DNA of 64,000 nucleotides from Cryptomeria japonica (taxonomy: Eukaryota; Streptophyta; Pinopsida; Cupressales; Cupressaceae). The notes under the pieces were generated by a model. That model was not told the origin of the DNA, did not search any database, and saw nothing but the letters and a program-made list of their open reading frames with translations. Position numbers and translations under genes: made by a program. Positions 59,315-64,000 of the stretch are shown in pieces (positions within the stretch are counted from its first letter, which is position 1; the number at the start of each line of letters is the position of its first letter). The stretch lies in NCBI RefSeq assembly GCF_030272615.1, contig NC_081406.1, forward strand, positions 480,904,900 to 480,968,899, read 5' to 3'.

Positions 59315-59694
59315 GTTTTTTATTAAGGAAAATCAGGTTTTAAAGGACCCGAAACCCACTTACATAATGAGGAGATAAGAAAAAGAGAAACTAGAAATAA
59401 CATAACAAAGAGAGAAAGGTTGCAAAAGAAGAATAGAAAGAACAACAACCAAGGAAAAGAACAACTCAAGGCCAGTGAGAAACTGGCATCCTAAAACCAA
59501 ATTACATATCATGAAGATCTTTATAGTCTCTTTTGCATCCTTGACAAGCATCATCATCGCATTAGCTGCCTCTTTCAATTCTTTATTTTCCTACATCTGT
59601 TGATTGTCTTTGGTCTTCAACTCCAACTCACTAGTATTTTGCCTGGTTCTATGTCTGGAGGAGTGTAGAATAGAACTAGAGGTTAGCTTGTCAT
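59315..59694 (-). mobile_element. LINE 3' end, minus strand, 5'-truncated
   Basis: The plus strand begins with a T-run (TTTTTTATTAAGG). The minus strand thus ends CCTTAATAAAAAA, preceded by GGGTTTCGGGTCC, both familiar from plant LINE 3' ends. The minus frame also has a short coiled-coil-like segment, ENKELKEAANAMMMLVKDAK, before a Leu/Ser-rich 3' tail. The right side is cut by the LTR of L. The family assignment rests on the tail motif only. Confidence 0.5.
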
Positions 59695-59867
59695 TGTAGC
59701 GTCCTAAAATTGTGACACTTGCAATTTCGACTGCATTTGGGTCTTCACGATGGTGGCGCAACGTTGAACCTGAATGGAGACCCTGAAACCTGTTTACGAC
59801 ATCAAAAACTGCATATTTCTGCACCTTGGCTTGATCCTTCCTTGCACCCTGCTGTCCCGGGAGATGG

Positions 59868-59959
59868 GACCATGACGCCCAGTGCCCTGGTCCCCCAAGA
59901 CCATGGCGCCCAGCGCCCTAGTCCCCCAAGACCATGGCGCCCAGCGCCCTGGTCCCTGG
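59868..59959 (+). repeat. 31-bp tandem repeat, three copies, in the L LTR
   Basis: Units at 59868-59898, 59899-59929 and 59930-59959 (last one slightly short). Each has GACCATGGCGCCCAGCGCCC or a close variant and GGTCCC/AGTCCC. The first unit with its left neighbour base pairs GGGACCA (59867-59873) with TGGTCCC. Confidence 0.88.
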
Positions 59960-60078
59960 CCCTATTTTGGGCCCGGTCTCTTGTTGGGCATCGGGTCTTT
60001 AAGTTTGCAATTCAAAAAACAATGCTTCTAGGTCGGCCTAAGGTCGGAAAAATCAGTCTCCTAACCCTAATTGACAAG

Positions 60079-60087
60079 TATATAAAC
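60079..60087 (+). promoter_or_regulatory. TATA box of element L LTR
   Basis: TATATAAAC in ACAAGTATATAAACTAC, placed 120 bp after the tandem repeat. Confidence 0.55.
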
Positions 60088-60955
60088 TACTTTTCCTCTC
60101 CTAGAAAAGGAGGAAGAAAATAAGAAAGAGCAAGACGCGGAAGCGATATTCAAACATTCAAACATTCAAGCATTCAAGTATTCCTTCAAGCAATTGAGTA
60201 TTCTAAGTCTCCATTTAAGGCTAGGTGTTGCATTCAAAGACAAGGATTCAACCATTGAAGAGGAGATCACCTACAACATACAAAATACAACATTCATTAC
60301 ACCTTCGCATGTAAGAATACAAACATTCTTAAAACAAGGTATCAGTACTTGTTTACATTACAAACATTTACATTTATAGCATTCTCATTTCTTGGTTAAT
60401 TCCAAAACTGGGGTTTGACCTAGAGGCAAACCCCTAATCCCTAACCCCCCAATTGTCCTCTCTTTTCTGTGTGTAGGTTGCAGGTACGTGGCTGTAATTG
60501 AAGATTTGGAATTCTTGTGCAGAGACGAACAGATCCCCCTTCGTTTCGCGGATTTTTCGGAGGACCGTGTGCACTCCGGGCGCCATCGTCCTGTCAACTT
60601 TCGCTCAAATTTGCAAAACAGCATCGTCTCGATATTTTACTACTAATTTCAGGTTCGTAGCTTCATCCTGTGTCCCTATCTCTGTCTACAAGCGAATATT
60701 TCTTACTTTACATGCACTCCTAGTTCAATCATTCTATCTAAATTCTTTACAAAAGGGGGTATCCTTGATGTCTTAACCCTTGAAACTCATTTAGAATCCA
60801 GTCTTGCATTGTGTGAGATTGGATCTTGTGGGTTTCAACCCCTCTTTTGAATGTAAAGTCTCTCCTAAGTGAAAATCGTCAACCCTAGTGACCCTCCTTT
60901 CTCTCTCCATGGAGTGGGGGAACACCTAGGGTTCGATTTTTCCGCTTTACATTTT

Positions 60956-60973
60956 GGTGAACCTGACGTGAAC
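60956..60973 (+). other. Candidate primer-binding site of element L
   Basis: TGGTGAACCTGACGTGAA lies right after the LTR end, where a primer site is expected. It does not match tRNA-iMet and I cannot name the tRNA. Confidence 0.5.
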
Positions 60974-62137
60974 ATCCTAATTCTGATTATTCATGGTTAG
61001 ATCTGAAATTTTTTTTGCTTCCTTAATTACATTTCCATGTTTGATCTTGGGCAAATTTTAGAGGTTAATTGCATAAAAACCCTAAATTTTCTTTTTTTAG
61101 TAATTGAACTTGTGAAGTGTTTAATTGTTAATGCTTGTTTCAGATCTACCCTTCTATTGCAAATTGTCAATTCATATTTGTGCTTTAATTCTGAAAATTA
61201 AGTGGTTAAGTGTCAAAACCCTAATTTTTAAAACCCTCTTGATTCAACCTTTGACCAATGATTTCACTGATCAAAACACCTCCAAATCGGCTATAACTTT
61301 GGATTCCGCAACAAAATCACAATATCTCTCATCCCTGAAAATTTTGAAAAAAGTTGCGAGGACCGTGTGCACCCCGAGCGCCATTGTCCCTGACATTTTT
61401 TCTGAAATTTCGGGAGCTAGATCTTACTGTATTTTTCTGCTAAAATCCAGAATCTTGGCTGATTTTATTAATTCTAACACTTTCAAAATTAAAGTCAAAG
61501 TTGGTCTAGTGATTGTTTGGATAAAGGCTTATAATCATTCAAAAATTGTTGAAAGTGAAATTTTGTGTTAAAATTGTGTTTCTTACTATCCTAAATCTGA
61601 AAAGTGTGTTGGCATTCATTCAAAATTTCAGTGCTTTATTTAAATTCTTGTAGTTTGTGACTTTTGAAATTAAGTGTTTAATTGCAACAACCTTGATTTC
61701 TGCTTTCAAAATTGAATTTTGCGTGAAATTGAGTCGACTTTTAAATTTCAAAGCCTGCATTGCTTTCAGTATTCCCTCTAAAATCATAAAATTCAAAATT
61801 TCAGTTTCCCTCTCTTTTTCAAAATTCAAATTTTGCATTTTTCAACAATCTTGGCAGGGTTCAATTTTGAGATTGCAACTTTAATTTGGCCTATCTACAG
61901 ATCGTAAAATCACTCAATTTTTTCAGATTAGCTTTAAAATCATCATAACTTTCATCCCTGAAAATTTCAAAAAAAGTTGCGAGGACCATGTGCACTCCGT
62001 TCGCCACGGTCCCTGACATTTTTTTCGAAATTTCGGGAGATTGTCCTGATTGTATTTAACAGTTTAAATCTAGGAGATTGGTTGATTTTATTGAAATTTG
62101 CTACCTCTAAAATTCAAAATCTTCTCTCTCTCTTTAG
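60974..62137 (+). other. Untranslated leader of element L, with an 88-bp repeat
   Basis: No gene. A segment of about 87 bp (CATCCCTGAAAATTTT through the CGGGAG end) occurs at 61330-61416 and again at 61953-62040. Each copy holds GAGGACC(G/A)TGTGCAC and a GTCCCTGACATTTTTT phrase. A third, shorter version is in the LTR at 60559-60592. The frame at 61125-61571 is not a recognised protein. Confidence 0.75.
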
Positions 62138-62230
62138 TGCACGAGTTTTACAACAATAAGCCCTACTTACACTATTCCCATTAGACGAAGCCTTAGAATT
62201 AAGTCCTTCCAAGGTGTAATTACCGAGGAG

Positions 62231-64000
62231 ATGGAACCTAATTTGAATGGCCTTTTTAATGAGGACATGGGTAATTCCTCTAATCCTCTTAATGATGAAG
62301 AAGCTCTCCATGAGGTTTCCGTAGAACAACTATCGAAATTGGATAACCAATTTGATGATTTTCGACAATGGATGTCTCAAGAATACCCTGATAGTCAAGC
62401 TCTTTCCTTAATTGAGGGTCTAAAACGTATGGTTCAAAGTGATAAGAATGGAATTGATATTTTACGTAGTATTGCACACATTGTGGATTCAAATGTGATG
62501 CCTATGAAGAGTTGTGTTGAAACTTTAGGTTATACACAACCTCCTACTCAAGTCAATCATTCTATTCCTTTAACAACTTCTATTGCTAGTATACCTACCT
62601 TTACATCAAACATAATGACTACTTCAATACAAGATATTCCACCTATGATCACTAGTCATGGGGGCAATCCTTCTTCTTCAATCAACCCTCTTCCTTCATT
62701 CAATCCAATTTCTTCATTCATTCCTTCAATGAGTGTTCCTATTACATCTCCACAAATGAACATGACGCAAGGGGGCAATTCGTTTAACCATTCCATTCCT
62801 CCTTGTACAGTTCCTTTTTTCCAATCATCTCCTATGACTAACTATCATAGTGTCCCACCACCTTACTCTCAATCAATACCTTCTTTTCATAACATAATAC
62901 CTCCATCACAATCTAACACGTCTAATATGAACTCTTCGATTGAAGCGACCATTAACAATCTTGCGCAAACTGTCTCTTCTTTACAGCAACAAATTGCCTC
63001 TATGAATCAATCTAAGTCTAGTGTGCCCACATTTGATGTTGCGAGCCCACTTTCTCTTGACATTTTTCAAGCTATCCCCCCTAAACATGTTGAAATCCCG
63101 CAATTGGAGCTTTATAATGGTAAGGGTGATCCTCTAACACATGTTAAGACCTTTCAAACAATATGTACTAATTTTGCTCATGACCAAAGGTTGCTTGCAA
63201 AACTGTTTACTAGAACATTAAGAGATAAAGCCCTACAATTGTATTGCTCGTTGCCTTCCTATTCTATCACTTCTTTCCAACAACTTGCAAATGCTTTTAT
63301 TCAACAATTTCAAAACAATATAAGTCCTAAAGTTACTTTGATTGATTTAATGCATTGTAAACAAGGTGTTAAAGAAGAAGTGACTGATTTCATTGGTAGA
63401 TATAAGCATTTGTATGCTCAAATTTCTTTTCCAGTACCTGACAATGATATTCAAAGAATCTTTATTTCTAATTTACAAAAAGATATTAGAGAAAAACTTC
63501 TGTTTTCTGAGTTTACTTCTTTCCAACAGTTGTGTGCAACTCTTCACAATTATCAACTGACTGTGAGTCAAATGGAACAAGCAAATCCTATGGCTTCGAG
63601 TGATAAGGGTGATAGTAGTCAACAACCATTTGGGAAATTTAAACCGAACAGAGAGGTCATTAAGTTCAATGAAAACATCATCAACAACAATGTGAATGCA
63701 GCATCAGGTGTGCCCCCTATTTCTAAGTTTTTCAAGAAAGAGAGAAAGTTTACTCCTTTGAATGAATCATTGCATTGTATTATGAATAAGTTATTGGAAC
63801 AAAATGTGCTCACTCTTCCTCCTATAAAGCAAATAGATCCTACAAAGATTAATTCACCCTATTTTGATAACAAATCTTTTTGTCAATTTCATCATCAACC
63901 TGGCCATGATACTGAGAAATGTTTTGCTTTAAAGGGTAAAATTCAAGATTTGATTGATAATAATACTATCTTTGTTTCTGGTGTGAATGATAAAGACAAC
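62231..64000 (+). CDS. Tat-like Gypsy gag, open to the window end
   Basis: An uninterrupted frame of at least 590 codons from ATG 62231 to 64000. The frame is open upstream to a TAG at 62135-62137; 62231 is its first Met. Residues 1-110 are acidic. A long Ser/Pro/Asn-rich region covers about 110-265. A Retrotrans_gag domain follows from about residue 290 (LYNGKGDPLTHVKTF, then LFTRTLRDKALQLY, FIQQFQNNIS, EEVTDFIGRYKHLY). A zinc-knuckle variant C-x2-H-x4-H-x4-C (CQFHHQPGHDTEKC) is at residues 551-564; the His in second place is usual for Tat/Ogre-type gags. It would form the capsid. Whether pol follows intact lies outside the window. Confidence 0.88.
   Translation, partial: MEPNLNGLFNEDMGNSSNPLNDEEALHEVSVEQLSKLDNQFDDFRQWMSQEYPDSQALSLIEGLKRMVQSDKNGIDILRSIAHIVDSNVMPMKSCVETLGYTQPPTQVNHSIPLTTSIASIPTFTSNIMTTSIQDIPPMITSHGGNPSSSINPLPSFNPISSFIPSMSVPITSPQMNMTQGGNSFNHSIPPCTVPFFQSSPMTNYHSVPPPYSQSIPSFHNIIPPSQSNTSNMNSSIEATINNLAQTVSSLQQQIASMNQSKSSVPTFDVASPLSLDIFQAIPPKHVEIPQLELYNGKGDPLTHVKTFQTICTNFAHDQRLLAKLFTRTLRDKALQLYCSLPSYSITSFQQLANAFIQQFQNNISPKVTLIDLMHCKQGVKEEVTDFIGRYKHLYAQISFPVPDNDIQRIFISNLQKDIREKLLFSEFTSFQQLCATLHNYQLTVSQMEQANPMASSDKGDSSQQPFGKFKPNREVIKFNENIINNNVNAASGVPPISKFFKKERKFTPLNESLHCIMNKLLEQNVLTLPPIKQIDPTKINSPYFDNKSFCQFHHQPGHDTEKCFALKGKIQDLIDNNTIFVSGVNDKDN

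Larger units (their letters stand above)
59695..60951 (+). mobile_element. 5' LTR of element L
   Basis: TGTAGCGTCC...GCTTTACA, 1257 bp, TGTA/TACA termini. More GC-rich than its neighbours, with a 31-bp tandem repeat and a TATATAAAC box. The frames inside it (59719-60123, 60498-60776) have no recognised homology. Confidence 0.78.
59695..64000 (+). mobile_element. Ty3/Gypsy Tat-like element L, 5' part
   Basis: LTR 59695-60951, candidate primer site, a leader of about 1.2 kb and an open gag frame running off the window. The left flank is GTCAT (59690-59694); the right end lies outside. It is the only element here with an uninterrupted visible coding region. Confidence 0.82.

Noticed and set aside
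59719-60123. A 134-codon frame in the L LTR with Pro/Arg repeats.
   Set aside because: The repetition comes from the 31-bp DNA repeat; it lies upstream of and over the TATA box.
1-64000. A host gene hidden among the elements.
   Set aside because: Every recognisable protein segment on either strand is gag, pol or LINE sequence. Introns with small exons cannot be excluded from sequence alone, but I saw none.

Overview
This 64 kb window is plant nuclear DNA made almost entirely of nested transposable elements. I find no host gene, tRNA, rRNA or CRISPR array. The elements are Ty1/Copia and Ty3/Gypsy LTR retrotransposons, most with primer-binding sites matching plant initiator tRNA-Met (TGGTATCAGAGC), plus L1-type LINE sequence with a DUF4283-like ORF1. 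The density, depth of nesting and advanced decay suggest a large seed-plant genome. A conifer or other gymnosperm is my guess, not something the sequence proves. Element letters A-L are my own labels.

Layout. 1-1194 is the 3' part of a large LTR of the same family as solo LTR H. 1195-2910 is the 5' end of a minus-strand element J, with a coiled-coil reading frame, a primer site and an LTR. 2911-4226 and 31222-33952 are two parts of one plus-strand LINE, which carries two separate stacks of younger insertions. Stack 1: Copia element C (4227-31221, minus, duplication GTAAA) lies in LINE ORF1. Its 3' LTR holds Copia A (5291-19553, minus, duplication GAATG). A in turn holds Copia B (9836-17425, plus, near-duplication GGTTC/GGATC). 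The interior of C contains the same 2.79 kb of pol twice, on either side of a truncated Copia D (23164-25730). Stack 2: Copia F (33953-59314, plus) lies in the LINE reverse transcriptase. F is cut by an 873-bp solo LTR (37004-37876), a 2.5-kb solo LTR H (41044-43576), and Copia K (43636-58491, minus, duplication CATCT). K in turn holds a chromodomain Gypsy element G (46318-54078, plus). The F 3' LTR is cut short at 59314 by a minus-strand LINE 3' end (59315-59694). The last stretch (59695-64000) is the 5' LTR, leader and open gag frame of a Tat-like Gypsy element L, which runs off the window.

How the parts work. Each Copia element encodes or once encoded gag, protease, integrase, reverse transcriptase and RNase H in that order. 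G has the Gypsy order with a C-terminal chromodomain. Every pol is broken by stops or frameshifts, so none looks autonomous. Only the visible gag of L is uninterrupted. G is unusual: its roughly 4.7 kb polyprotein frame has no frameshift but sixteen internal stops, twelve of them TAG, many at positions where glutamine is expected. This is the pattern left by decay of methylated CAG sites.
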